Positions 21,764-29,801 of a stretch of 64,000 nt of DNA are shown here, in pieces. Made by a program: the position numbers and the translations under genes. The stretch's first letter is position 1, and each line of letters starts with the position of its first letter. Location of the stretch: NCBI RefSeq assembly GCF_944380985.1, contig NZ_CALWJJ010000004.1:92779-156778 (forward strand), written 5' to 3'. The stretch is from an uncultured Agathobaculum sp. GTDB lineage: Bacteria; Bacillota; Clostridia; Oscillospirales; Butyricicoccaceae. The notes beneath the pieces were generated by a model. The model worked only from the letters and a program-made list of their open reading frames with translations. It was not told where the DNA came from and did not search any database.

Positions 21764-21782
21764 AAGCAAAGAAGGCAATAAT

Positions 21783-22898
21783 ATGGAATATAAAAACCTG
21801 AAAGTTTTCCAGCCGGACGGTACATTCCGCACCGGCGGACTGTGTATCGAGGGCGAGCGCATCGTGCCCGCTGCTCCCTCTACCGGTGCGCGAGATATGG
21901 GCGGCATGTACGCGATTCCCGGCCTTATCGATCTGCATTTTCACGGCTGCATGGGATACGATTTCTGCGACGGCACGCATGAGGCGATTTCTGCCATCGC
22001 CAAATATCAGGCGAAAAACGGCGTTGCCGCCATCTGTCCGGCGACAATGACCTATCCGGAGGATAAACTCGCCAGCATCGCGCGCACGGCTGCGTCCTAT
22101 CGCATAGAGCCGGATGGCGCGGCGCTGATCGGCATCAACATGGAGGGGCCGTTCTTCTCAGCGGCGAAGAAGGGCGCGCAGAACGGCGCCTATCTGCACG
22201 CGCCGGACGCGGATATGTTTCGCCGCCTACAACGCGCGGCAAACGGTCTGTTTCGTCTGTGCGATCTGTCGCCCGAGCTGCCTGGCGCGATGGATACGAT
22301 AGAAGCGCTTGCGGGCGAGGTGCGTCTGTCTATCGCGCACACCGAGGCGGATTACGATACCGCCTGCGAGGCTATCCGCCGCGGCGCGCGGCAGGTTACC
22401 CATCTGTTCAACGCAATGCCGCCCTTGTCGCACCGCGCGCCCGGCGTTATCGGCGCCGCGGCCGATCATGATGAGGTGATGGTCGAGCTGATCGCAGACG
22501 GCGTGCATATTCACCCTGCGGTTGTGCGCAGCACTTTTAAGCTGTTTGCCGGGCGCGTTATCTTAATTTCGGACAGCATGATGGCGACCGGGCTGGCAGA
22601 CGGCGAATATTCGCTCGGCGGGCAGGCAGTCACTGTGCGCGGCAACCGTGCGACTCTGCACGATGGAACCATTGCAGGTTCGGCGACCAATCTGCTCGAC
22701 TGCGTGCGCAGCGCCGTGCGCATGGGCATCCCGCTGGGGCAGGCAGTGCAGGCGGCATCGACTAATCCGGCGCGCGCGCTCGGTGTGCAGCAGGATTATG
22801 GCTCGCTCGAGCCGGGCAAGCTCGCCAATGTGCTGCTGTTGGATGAAAACCTGAATATTGATACGATCATTTTGCGCGGTCAGCCCATCTCGGTCTGA
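21783..22898 (+). CDS. nagA: N-acetylglucosamine-6-phosphate deacetylase
   Basis: NagA removes the acetyl group from N-acetylglucosamine-6-phosphate, giving the substrate of NagB. This 371-residue amidohydrolase has DLHFHGCMGYDF (about residues 48-59), the metal-binding glutamate in GINMEGPF (about 120-127), HTEADY and HLFNAM (metal-binding histidines), and the catalytic aspartate in LISDSMMATG (about 263-272). The start at 21783 follows AAGAAGG; a longer open frame reaching into nagB is not supported. A strong terminator follows. Confidence 0.95.
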   Translation: MEYKNLKVFQPDGTFRTGGLCIEGERIVPAAPSTGARDMGGMYAIPGLIDLHFHGCMGYDFCDGTHEAISAIAKYQAKNGVAAICPATMTYPEDKLASIARTAASYRIEPDGAALIGINMEGPFFSAAKKGAQNGAYLHAPDADMFRRLQRAANGLFRLCDLSPELPGAMDTIEALAGEVRLSIAHTEADYDTACEAIRRGARQVTHLFNAMPPLSHRAPGVIGAAADHDEVMVELIADGVHIHPAVVRSTFKLFAGRVILISDSMMATGLADGEYSLGGQAVTVRGNRATLHDGTIAGSATNLLDCVRSAVRMGIPLGQAVQAASTNPARALGVQQDYGSLEPGKLANVLLLDENLNIDTIILRGQPISV

Positions 22899-22906
22899 AG
22901 CGTGGA

Positions 22907-22943
22907 ACAAAAGGGCGCGGGCCATAGGCTTGCGCCCTTTTGT
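22907..22943 (+). terminator. Intrinsic terminator after nagA
   Basis: ACAAAAGGGCGC (22907-22918) pairs with GCGCCCTTTTGT (22932-22943) around a 13-base loop, 9 bases after the nagA stop. Confidence 0.88.
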
Positions 22944-22967
22944 CCTGCGCTTGGCAACATGCGCCGG

Positions 22968-22996
22968 TTGACAAGCGCTATCGGACAAATTATAAT
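22968..22996 (+). promoter_or_regulatory. Consensus promoter for feoAB
   Basis: TTGACA (22968-22973) and TATAAT (22991-22996), both exact consensus, with the ideal 17-base spacing. Such a strong promoter would be expected to be repressed when iron is plentiful; a candidate operator lies just downstream. Confidence 0.88.
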
Positions 22997-23006
22997 TAAA
23001 AGACAT

Positions 23007-23019
23007 ATAGCATTGCTAT
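23007..23019 (+). promoter_or_regulatory. Perfect palindrome in the feo initial transcribed region, candidate operator
   Basis: ATAGCA-T-TGCTAT is a 13-base perfect inverted repeat starting 10 bases after the -10 box. A repressor bound here would block the start of transcription. It could be the site of an iron regulator (Fur or DtxR type), but it does not match a consensus I can state with certainty. Confidence 0.45.
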
Positions 23020-23031
23020 GATTTGATAAAA

Positions 23032-23065
23032 ACTGCGCTTTTTTTGCGCGGTAGCGTCTTTTTTA
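23032..23065 (+). promoter_or_regulatory. Possible attenuator hairpin in the feoA leader
   Basis: ACTGCGC (23032-23038) pairs with GCGCGGT (23046-23052), one wobble, around a T7 loop and is followed by AGCGTCTTTTTTA. This resembles an intrinsic terminator placed between the promoter and feoA. Weak to moderate support. Confidence 0.35.
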
Positions 23066-23078
23066 CTGGGGGATAGGC

Positions 23079-23309
23079 ATGAAAACACTCAATAACCTAA
23101 GGCCGGGACAGAGCGGCGTAGTCGATCGGATTACGGCCGAGGGCGCGCTCAAGCGGCATTTTCTCGATATGGGCATCACCAAAGGCGTGGTGGTGACGAT
23201 GGAGCGCGTCGCGCCCTTTGGCGACCCAGTCGCGGTGCGTCTTAGGGGATATAGCCTGTCGCTACGCCGTACAGAGGCGAAAAAAATCGTGCTGGAGGCG
23301 GGCGCATGA
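23079..23309 (+). CDS. feoA: Ferrous iron transport protein A
   Basis: A 76-residue cytoplasmic SH3-like protein that supports FeoB in Fe2+ uptake. The family pattern is clear: LRPGQSGVV at the N-terminus, then RHFLDMGITKG and a PFGDPVAVRLRGYSLSLRR core ending in a short helix. The length is normal. It overlaps feoB by 4 bases (ATGA), so the two are translationally coupled. It follows a consensus promoter, a palindrome and a leader hairpin, suggesting control by iron. Confidence 0.93.
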   Translation: MKTLNNLRPGQSGVVDRITAEGALKRHFLDMGITKGVVVTMERVAPFGDPVAVRLRGYSLSLRRTEAKKIVLEAGA

Positions 23310-25327
23310 ATGGGAATAGGACTGTTGCCATCATTGGCAACCCGAACAGCGGTAAGACCACACTGTTTAACCGGCTGACCGGCTCGAACCAGCATGTCGG
23401 CAACTGGCCGGGCGTGACGGTTGACCGAAAGACGGGACATATCTGCCACGATGGGATTGGCGTCGACATTGTCGACCTGCCCGGCATCTATTCGCTCTCG
23501 CCTTACACGCAGGAGGAGATCATTGCGCGCGAGTATGTGCTGTCGGACGAGCTGGACGGCATTCTCAATATTGTGGACGCGGCCAACATCGAGCGCAATC
23601 TGTACTTAACGCTTCAGCTTATTTCGCTCGGCTTGCCTATGGTTGTGGCGCTTGGGTTTATGGATGATGTGCGCGCACAGGGCGTCGAAATCAATGTGAA
23701 AGAGCTTGAGCGGCGGTTGGGCGTGCCAGTTGTGCCGATCTCGGCCAAAAAGGGCGAAAATATTCACGATTTGCTCGACGAACTGGTGCACGGCATGCGC
23801 GTGCCGGCGCTGCAGCCAACCTATCTGCACGGCGTGGGCGCAGCAATCCGGCGTGCGACTGAGCTGTTGCAGCCGCTATCGATGCGCCGATGCAGCCTGC
23901 CGTTCTATGCGGCAAAGCTGCTTGAGGGCGACACTGCGCTCTGGGCCAAATACGGCGGCGACATGCCACGCAACATGCGCGAGCAGCTTGACGCGCTAGC
24001 CGAGGGCATGCACAGTCATGCCAATTCGACCGATAATGAGATGGTGCTGGCAGACGCGATGTATGATTATATTGAGGAGATCGTGCGGGCCTGCTTTAAG
24101 CGGCCGCGGGAGCACAAGCGGACCATAACGGAACAGATCGACGCCATTGTGCTCCATCGTGTGTGGGCGCTGCCGATTTTTGCGTTTTTCATGTTCCTGA
24201 TGTTCTGGACGACCTTTGGGCCGATCGGCTCGTGGCTTGGCAGCGGCATGGAGTATTTGATACTGGACCTGATCGCGCCCGCGGTCGAAGGTGGCTTGAC
24301 CGCGATCGGCACGCAGGCGTGGCTCGTCGGCCTGATCTGCGACGGTGCGATCGGCGGTGTTGGCGGTGTTGTGAGCTTTTTGCCACAGATCGTAATCCTG
24401 TTCTTCTTTTTATCCATTCTTGAGGATACCGGTTATCTGGCGCGTGTCGCATTTATTATGGACACGCTGCTGCGGCGTATCGGGCTGTCCGGCAAGTCGT
24501 TTGTGCCCATGCTGATGGGTTTTGGCTGCACCACGCCCGCGGTCATGGCCGCGCGCACGATGGAAAACGACGCCGACCGCCGCATGACCATCATGCTCAC
24601 GCCGTTTATGTCCTGTGGGGCAAAGCTGCCGGTGTATGCGCTTGTTGCAGGCGCAATCTTTCCCGCGCATCAGGGCCTGGTGGTTATCAGCCTGTATGTG
24701 CTTGGTATTCTGATGGGGGTGGTCGCGGGTTTTATCCTGAAGAAGACCATCTTCCGCGAGGTATCCTCAGGCTTTGTGCTTGAGCTGCCAACTTACCGTA
24801 TGCCGTCCTTCAAAGGTACGGTGCTCAACATGTGGCAGAAAGCCAAGGACTTCATCACTCGTGCAGGTACGATCATTTTTCTGATGAGTGTGGTGATCTG
24901 GCTGCTGCAAAACTTCACGCCCACGCTTGCTGTGGCGCAGGATGCGGGCGCGAGTATCCTCGGTGTGATCGGCACAGCCATTGCTCCAATTTTTGCGCCG
25001 CTTGGCTTTAACGCATGGCAGGAGTCGGTCGCGCTGCTGACCGGACTTGTCGCCAAGGAAGCGGTCGTCTCGACGATGAGCGTGCTGTATGGTGCGGGCG
25101 GCGACAGCGCAATGCTGTCCAGCCTGCTGGGGAGCGTGTTTACGCCGCTTTCGGGCTATTCTTTTCTGGTGTTTACGCTGCTGTACATGCCGTGCATGTC
25201 CGCGTTTGCGACCATCAAACGTGAGATGGGCGGATGGCGCTGGGCAATCGGTGCGGCGGCGTTTCAAACGGTGCTGGCTTATTTTACCGCGCTTGTCATC
25301 TACCAGGTAGGCAGCCTCTTCTTATAA
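23306..25327 (+). CDS. feoB: Ferrous iron transport protein B
   Basis: A 673-residue Fe2+ transporter with an N-terminal G domain and a C-terminal membrane domain. G1 (GNPNSGKTT, residues 11-19), the switch region (NWPGVTVD, 33-40) and G3 (DLPGIYSLSPYTQEE, 57-71) are intact. At the G4 position the usual NxxD reads GFMD (Gly117-Asp120), with Gly in place of the conserved Asn. The membrane part has the two gate-like segments with cysteines (FGCTTPAVMAART near residue 410, and the later SCGAKLPVY). About eight to ten hydrophobic segments follow the family pattern. Coupled to feoA. Confidence 0.96.
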   Translation: MNGNRTVAIIGNPNSGKTTLFNRLTGSNQHVGNWPGVTVDRKTGHICHDGIGVDIVDLPGIYSLSPYTQEEIIAREYVLSDELDGILNIVDAANIERNLYLTLQLISLGLPMVVALGFMDDVRAQGVEINVKELERRLGVPVVPISAKKGENIHDLLDELVHGMRVPALQPTYLHGVGAAIRRATELLQPLSMRRCSLPFYAAKLLEGDTALWAKYGGDMPRNMREQLDALAEGMHSHANSTDNEMVLADAMYDYIEEIVRACFKRPREHKRTITEQIDAIVLHRVWALPIFAFFMFLMFWTTFGPIGSWLGSGMEYLILDLIAPAVEGGLTAIGTQAWLVGLICDGAIGGVGGVVSFLPQIVILFFFLSILEDTGYLARVAFIMDTLLRRIGLSGKSFVPMLMGFGCTTPAVMAARTMENDADRRMTIMLTPFMSCGAKLPVYALVAGAIFPAHQGLVVISLYVLGILMGVVAGFILKKTIFREVSSGFVLELPTYRMPSFKGTVLNMWQKAKDFITRAGTIIFLMSVVIWLLQNFTPTLAVAQDAGASILGVIGTAIAPIFAPLGFNAWQESVALLTGLVAKEAVVSTMSVLYGAGGDSAMLSSLLGSVFTPLSGYSFLVFTLLYMPCMSAFATIKREMGGWRWAIGAAAFQTVLAYFTALVIYQVGSLFL

Positions 25328-25335
25328 CAGAACTG

Positions 25336-25370
25336 ACAGGGACGCGCTTTTTGGTGCGGCCCTGTTTTGT
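25336..25370 (+). terminator. Terminator after feoB
   Basis: ACAGGG (25336-25341) pairs with CCCTGT (25360-25365), with an inner CGC/GCG stem, followed by TTTGT. It lies just after the feoB stop. Confidence 0.65.
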
Positions 25371-25381
25371 CGAAATGGCAG

Positions 25382-25411
25382 ATGACAGCATACAGGGCCA
25401 GATGGTATACT
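25382..25411 (+). promoter_or_regulatory. Promoter for the HAD phosphatase gene
   Basis: ATGACA (25382-25387) and TATACT (25406-25411), 18 bases apart, 37 bases before the gene start. Confidence 0.55.
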
Positions 25412-25448
25412 GATCGGTGAGGAAAATCAGAAAGGATCGAACAGAGTC

Positions 25449-26255
25449 ATGCCAATCAAACTGATCGCCGCCGATATGGACGGCACGTTGCTCGACAGCG
25501 CAAAGCGTCTGCCGGACAGGTTGTTCCCGCTTATCCGGGCGCTGCGCGCGCGTGGGGTGCGCTTTGCGCCGGCCTCCGGGCGGCAATATTACACGCTTTA
25601 TGAGCAGTTTGGCGAAATTGCGGACGAGCTGATCTATATCAGTGAAAACGGCGCGATGGTATGCGACGGGGCGGAGGTTATCTCGTTTGAGGCCATGCCG
25701 GTAGACGAAGTATGCCGCGCAGTGGAGACCGTGCGCGCGCTGCCCGGGGTGAGTACGGTTGTTTCCACGCGCACCGGCGGCGTCTATGAGGATGGCGATG
25801 ATCCGGCTTTCCGGGAAAATATGGCGCTCTATTGCGCACGGCACAAGAGCGTGCCCGATCTGGCAGCGTATGTGCGGTATGAGCCGGTCTGTAAGGTGGC
25901 GCTGTTTTGTCAGGGACGAGCTGAGCAGGTGCTGATGCCCGCATTTGAGTCCTTTGCCGAAACGTCGCAGATTGCGCTGTCGGGCGCCGATTGGGTCGAT
26001 TTGATGCGTCCGGGCATAAGCAAAGGGCGGGCGCTCGGCGTACTTGGCGCACAGCTCGGCATCGAGCAGCAGGAGTGTATGGCCTTTGGCGACTACTTAA
26101 ACGATCTTGAGCTGTTGCAGGCGGTGGGTGAGTCCTATGCGATGGCGAATGCGCATGAGGCGCTCAAGGCAGTGGCGAAATATATCTGTCCGTCAAACGA
26201 CGAGGACGGCGTATGCCGTACTATTCGTCAGGTTTTCGGACTTGACAAACAGTGA
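25449..26255 (+). CDS. HAD-superfamily Cof-type sugar phosphatase
   Basis: A 268-residue phosphatase of the Cof/YidA class (HAD IIB). Motif I (DMDGTLLD, about residues 9-16) carries the nucleophilic Asp and the acid-base Asp; motif II is in PASGRQYY (about 42-49); motif III is the lysine near GISKGRALG (about 194); motif IV is FGDYLNDLELL (about 216-226). These enzymes hydrolyse sugar phosphates or flavin and nucleotide monophosphates; the substrate cannot be told from sequence. It is preceded by its own promoter. The promoter of the following THF riboswitch begins inside its last codons. Confidence 0.9.
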   Translation: MPIKLIAADMDGTLLDSAKRLPDRLFPLIRALRARGVRFAPASGRQYYTLYEQFGEIADELIYISENGAMVCDGAEVISFEAMPVDEVCRAVETVRALPGVSTVVSTRTGGVYEDGDDPAFRENMALYCARHKSVPDLAAYVRYEPVCKVALFCQGRAEQVLMPAFESFAETSQIALSGADWVDLMRPGISKGRALGVLGAQLGIEQQECMAFGDYLNDLELLQAVGESYAMANAHEALKAVAKYICPSNDEDGVCRTIRQVFGLDKQ

Positions 26256-26270
26256 ATAGACCGATATAAT
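26242..26270 (+). promoter_or_regulatory. Consensus promoter for the folT leader
   Basis: TTGACA (26242-26247) and TATAAT (26265-26270) with exactly 17 bases between. The -35 box is inside the end of the HAD gene. Transcription would start at about 26277, just before the THF riboswitch. Confidence 0.88.
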
Positions 26271-26283
26271 AAAAGGCAGAAAA

Positions 26284-26392
26284 AGCAGAGTAGACTATGG
26301 CGCGTTAAGTGCCGCCGAAACGGGGAGTTGTTCGGCGGACGAAAGGGAAGCGTTATTCCCCTGCGGTGTCGTGGTCGCATCCCGCTGCTGCA
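26284..26392 (+). ncRNA. Tetrahydrofolate (THF) riboswitch
   Basis: The 5' part, AGCAGAGTAGACTATGGCGC then GTTAAGTGCCGCCG, carries the conserved GAGUAGA and GCGUUAAGUG elements of the THF riboswitch. The CCGCCG/CGGCGG hairpin and the closing GCAG/CTGC stem (26285-26288 with about 26386-26392) complete the expected fold. A small stem TTTAGG/CCTAAA (26397-26413) lies between it and the folT ribosome site and may form the expression platform. The gene downstream is a folate-type ECF component, which fits. Confidence 0.88.
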
Positions 26393-26457
26393 ACTGTTTA
26401 GGCATCTCCTAAATCGCTGTGGCAACAGAGGAAATTTTTAAGGAGGTGTCTTTTTCT

Positions 26458-27054
26458 ATGTCCAAAACGCCGAATATCTTTGTGCGCTCGCTGCGTGAAT
26501 TGCGGAGCACACGCTGCCTTGCGCTGACCGCGCTGCTGATCGCAATCAATATTGCGCTCAGCTTGCTCGGGCTTGAGATTCGCCTGCCGCCTGATCTTAA
26601 GATCGGCTTTAGTTTTCTGGCCAATGCCGCGATCGGCATGCTGTTCGGGCCGTCGGTCGCAATGGTTGCGGGCGTGTGTACCGATTTATTGGGCTATATT
26701 GCTACCGGATCGTCCATGGGAATGTATTTCCCGGGTTTTACGATTACGGCAATTACCGCCGGGCTGTTCTGGGGTCTTTGGCTCTACCCGCGAAAGAGCG
26801 CGCTCTGGCGTGCAGTTGGCGCTAAGGTGTGCATCAACCTATTTTGTAATATCGGGCTTAATACGCTGTGGCTGACTATGACGGGCGGCAAGGCGATGAC
26901 TGTGCTGCTCGCGGCGCGCATTCCCAAAAATCTGCTCATGCTGCCGATTGAGATCGCGGTGCTGTACTTTGGTATGAAGCTCGTGTTGCGGTTTTATCAT
27001 ATGCTGCCCGTGGGTTCGGTTGCAGAACGCCCGGCAAGTGGAAAAATCCCTTAA
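26458..27054 (+). CDS. folT: Folate-specific ECF transporter S component (FolT-like)
   Basis: A 198-residue integral membrane protein with about six hydrophobic segments. The N-terminal cytoplasmic stretch with Arg-rich residues leads into LRSTRCLALTALLIAINIAL, and the next part (LKIGFSFLANAAIGMLFGP) has the ECF S-component style, with a SSMGMYFPGFT loop. It binds the vitamin and works with a shared EcfA-EcfA'-EcfT module encoded elsewhere. Folate specificity is inferred from the THF riboswitch directly upstream. The start at 26458 follows AAGGAGGTG by 9 bases; an upstream in-frame ATG at 26419 has no such site. Confidence 0.88.
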   Translation: MSKTPNIFVRSLRELRSTRCLALTALLIAINIALSLLGLEIRLPPDLKIGFSFLANAAIGMLFGPSVAMVAGVCTDLLGYIATGSSMGMYFPGFTITAITAGLFWGLWLYPRKSALWRAVGAKVCINLFCNIGLNTLWLTMTGGKAMTVLLAARIPKNLLMLPIEIAVLYFGMKLVLRFYHMLPVGSVAERPASGKIP

Positions 27055-27102
27055 AATAAAATCAGAGCCGTCCGGCAGCGCCGGACGGCTCTGATTTTAT
27101 TA
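27054..27102 (+). terminator. Strong terminator after folT
   Basis: A 22-pair perfect inverted repeat with a 3-base AGC loop: the arm from 27055 ending in CGTCCGGC pairs with the arm from 27080 starting GCCGGACG, flanked by AATAAAA and TTTTATT. It works in both orientations, although there is no convergent gene here. Confidence 0.93.
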
Positions 27103-27143
27103 AAGCCCGCAACAACGCAGCAATTACGCCATTCAGTCCGATT

Positions 27144-27177
27144 TTCCCTATGCAAATGAGGGAATTTTTGATATACT
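27144..27177 (+). promoter_or_regulatory. Possible promoter with flanking palindrome for the mannitol-dehydrogenase-family gene
   Basis: TATACT at 27172-27177 is a good -10 box; the expected -35 (about 27149-27154) is poor. TTCCCT (27144-27149) and AGGGAA (27159-27164) form an inverted repeat with a 9-base spacer over that -35 position. This would fit an activator or repressor site. Tentative. Confidence 0.35.
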
Positions 27178-27233
27178 ATATTTGTTAGGAATTGGACGGC
27201 TGTGTCCGTTTACTGAAAGGGAGTGACCGCTTT

Positions 27234-28853
27234 ATGAAACTGACAAAGGAAAGTATCAAGCATAATGCGTCCTGGAAAGGATATCGCCTGCCGCAGTTTG
27301 ACATCAATGCAGTGCGGGATCATACGCGCAAAGCGCCGACTTGGCTGCATTTTGGCGCGGGCAATCTGTTTCGCGCCTTTCCTGCGGTACTGGCGCAGCG
27401 CATGCTGACAGCAGGCTTGTCAGATACCGGTGTGATCTGCTGTGACGGATACGACGAAGAGCTGATCGAACGCTGCTATCGCGCGTGCGACCATCTTTCG
27501 CTTGTCGTTACGCTGTATTCTAACGGCACAATCAATAAGGAGGTTGTCGCTTCTGTCACTGAAAGCCTCAAGATGAGCGAGGATATGGCCCGTTTGGAGG
27601 AGATTTTTCTTGCGCCGTCGCTGCAGATGGTCAGCTTCACGCTGACAGAGAAGGGCTACGCATTCCAAAACGACGCGCATGAGACCGTGCCGGACTATGC
27701 GCGCGATCAGGCGAACGGCCCGGCGGGATGTATCTCTTTCTTTGGCAAGCTGGCGTCGCTCTGCCTTATGCGCTGCCGTGCGGGCCTGCCGCCGCTTGCA
27801 TTGGTCTCGTTGGATAACTGTTCGGATAACGGCGCCCGCCTGGAGCGCGCGATGCGCTACATGGCTCGGGCCTGGCAGCAAGGGCGGTTTATTACCGATG
27901 ATGAATATGATTACCTGCTAAAGAAGAACACCTACCCGCTCTCCATGATCGACAAGATCACGCCTCATCCGGATGAGCGTATCGCCGAAAAGCTTGAGGC
28001 GGACGGACTGGAGAATGCGCGGCCTTTCGTCACCGCGAAAGGCACGGTAGCGGCGATCTATGTCAACTCGGAAAACCTGCATTATCTGCTTATCGAAAAC
28101 GCCTTCCCGAACGGCCATCCGCCGCTTGAACAGTGCGGCGTCATTCTGACGCGTCGCGACATTGTCGAGAAATCTGCGATGATGAAAGTTAGTACTTGCA
28201 TGAATCCGATGGATACTGCGCTCGGCGTGTTTGGTTGCATGCTGGGTTATACCCAGATCAGCGCTGAGATGAAAGACAAGGAGCTGGTCAATCTGATCAC
28301 CCGCATGAGTGAGCAGGAAGCCATGCCAATGGTCGCTGATCCAGGCGTGATCGATCCGGTCGAATTTTTGCACGAAGTGCTGGGCGAGCGATACCCGAAC
28401 CCCTTCCTACAGGACTCTCCGCAACGCACTGCGACCGATACCTCGCGCAAGATTTCGCTGCGTTTTGGCTCGACACTGTATGCCTACTATAACTCCACGC
28501 TGCCAGCGCACCGCGCGACACGCCTTGTCTATATTCCGCTGGTGCTGGCCGGCTGGCTGCGTTATCTGGTCGGTGTGGATGATCGTGGCGATGCGTTTAC
28601 ACTCAGCCCGGATGCCAATCTTAACCATATCCGCGAATTGATTGGCAGTCCCAAGTTAGGCGACCAGGTCGATGAGGAACAGCTATATCCTTTGCTATCC
28701 AATCGGTATTATTTTGGCGTCAATTTGTTCGAGATCGGTGTCGGCGAGACGGTTACACGCATGTTTAACGAGCTTAATGCGGGTCCGCGGGCTATCCGCG
28801 AAACGCTGCGCAAATATTGCGAAGAGCAAAAGGAAGAGGAGTGGATTTTGTAA
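27234..28853 (+). CDS. Mannitol dehydrogenase family protein (fructuronate reductase-like)
   Basis: A 539-residue polyol-specific long-chain dehydrogenase. The Rossmann region starts with HFGAGNLFRAFPA (about residues 38-50). The central and C-terminal part follows the family pattern, including the KxxxxHxG-like region around residue 400 and a conserved NGxxR-type helix end. Known members oxidise mannitol or arabinitol, or reduce fructuronate or tagaturonate with NAD(P)H. The start at 27234 follows AAGGGAGTGA. It stands alone, without uxaC, uxuA or a sugar transporter nearby, so the substrate is open. Confidence 0.85.
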   Translation: MKLTKESIKHNASWKGYRLPQFDINAVRDHTRKAPTWLHFGAGNLFRAFPAVLAQRMLTAGLSDTGVICCDGYDEELIERCYRACDHLSLVVTLYSNGTINKEVVASVTESLKMSEDMARLEEIFLAPSLQMVSFTLTEKGYAFQNDAHETVPDYARDQANGPAGCISFFGKLASLCLMRCRAGLPPLALVSLDNCSDNGARLERAMRYMARAWQQGRFITDDEYDYLLKKNTYPLSMIDKITPHPDERIAEKLEADGLENARPFVTAKGTVAAIYVNSENLHYLLIENAFPNGHPPLEQCGVILTRRDIVEKSAMMKVSTCMNPMDTALGVFGCMLGYTQISAEMKDKELVNLITRMSEQEAMPMVADPGVIDPVEFLHEVLGERYPNPFLQDSPQRTATDTSRKISLRFGSTLYAYYNSTLPAHRATRLVYIPLVLAGWLRYLVGVDDRGDAFTLSPDANLNHIRELIGSPKLGDQVDEEQLYPLLSNRYYFGVNLFEIGVGETVTRMFNELNAGPRAIRETLRKYCEEQKEEEWIL

Positions 28854-28912
28854 ACCTCTGCGCGGCTGGCGTGCAAACCGGGCGACGGGCAAGGTAGAGA
28901 GGATAGAAACAC

Positions 28913-29563
28913 TCATCGGCGCGGTGTGTGCGTTGGCGTGAGCAGATACACATACGCCGCGCCTTGCCGGCGCAGCAGCGCTGCCGCAGCGGCAGCCGAT
29001 GCACCGGTTGTGATGATGTCGTCTACCAGCAGGACAGACCGGCCGCACACATCTGCTTTTTCCATAGGCAGCAACGCACGCGCGGCGTTTTTCTGCCGGG
29101 CGGCAAAGTTTGTCTGCCTGGACTGGCTGGGCGTAAACGGCCGCTTACGCAAGGTGGGCTTGCAGGAAAGGCCAAACGCTGCGGCGACCGGCTTTGCCAA
29201 TAGTTCGGCCTGATTATAGCCGCGCTTGCGCAGACGCCAAAAGCCAATCGGCATGTAGGTGACAAGGTCGATTTTCCATGGCTCCAGATGTGACGCGAGC
29301 AGTGGAAGCATCTGCGCGACAAACCAGTTCGCATAGTGCTGCTTGTGATGGAATTTAAAGCGCTTCATTGCCCCGCGCACCTTGCCGGTGTAATGGAGTG
29401 CGGCGACGCAGCCGTCTATACCCGGCACGCGGATGGTCTCAGCACAGCGATATGTCTCCTGCACCTCGCGCGCGCATGCCGTGCAGATCATGGCTCTGCT
29501 GCCATCCTCTGCCGGGATTGGTCTACGGCATAGCACGCAGTTGTGCATGAATAGAATGCCCAT
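28913..29563 (-). CDS. comFC: ComF-family phosphoribosyltransferase-like protein
   Basis: A 216-residue ComFC/GntX-like protein. The N-terminal zinc ribbon has two CxxC pairs (CVLC, about residues 9-12, and CTAC, about 28-31). The C-terminal part is a phosphoribosyltransferase fold with the PRPP-binding loop LLVDDIITTGAS (about residues 177-188). ComF proteins help single-stranded DNA handling during natural transformation, with a link to replication restart. AGGAGG lies 9 bases upstream of the ATG at 29563. comFA is not adjacent. The gene is convergent with the mannitol-dehydrogenase-family gene. Confidence 0.9.
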   Translation of the reverse strand: MGILFMHNCVLCRRPIPAEDGSRAMICTACAREVQETYRCAETIRVPGIDGCVAALHYTGKVRGAMKRFKFHHKQHYANWFVAQMLPLLASHLEPWKIDLVTYMPIGFWRLRKRGYNQAELLAKPVAAAFGLSCKPTLRKRPFTPSQSRQTNFAARQKNAARALLPMEKADVCGRSVLLVDDIITTGASAAAAAALLRRQGAAYVYLLTPTHTPRR

Positions 29564-29584
29564 CCGGTTTTTCCTCCTATCAAG

Positions 29585-29612
29585 AAAAACGGCCGCACTC
29601 GCAGCCGTTTTT
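29585..29612 (-). terminator. Bidirectional hairpin between dapL and comFC
   Basis: AAAAACGGC (29585-29593) pairs with GCCGTTTTT (29604-29612) around a 10-base loop, with T or A runs at both ends. It most likely ends the minus-strand dapF-pyrG-dapL transcript before comFC. Confidence 0.7.
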
Positions 29613-29771
29613 TGTTTTGCGCCCAGCGCTGATCAATCCGGATAATGCGCTAAGGGCATTTATCCATTATAAGTCAGGGCATGTGCCCGCCTTTTGTCCT
29701 CCCGACTCAGCCGCGTGGGCGGCTTTTGTTCGGGTATCAACGGGCGCTTTTTTTCGCAACCGCCTGTCGTA

Positions 29772-29796
29772 TATGGGGGCTTTTGAAGCCCCCATA
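29772..29796 (-). other. Stem-loop directly after dapL
   Basis: TATGGGGGCTT (29772-29782) pairs perfectly with AAGCCCCCATA (29786-29796) around a 3-base loop, 6 bases past the dapL stop. No T run follows on the minus strand, so it may protect the mRNA 3' end rather than terminate. Confidence 0.6.
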
Positions 29797-29801
29797 CTCG
29801 A

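Noticed and set aside
21609..21782. Longer NagA start inside nagB
   Set aside because: It would overlap the end of nagB in another frame and lacks a ribosome site; the start at 21783 matches the family N-terminus.
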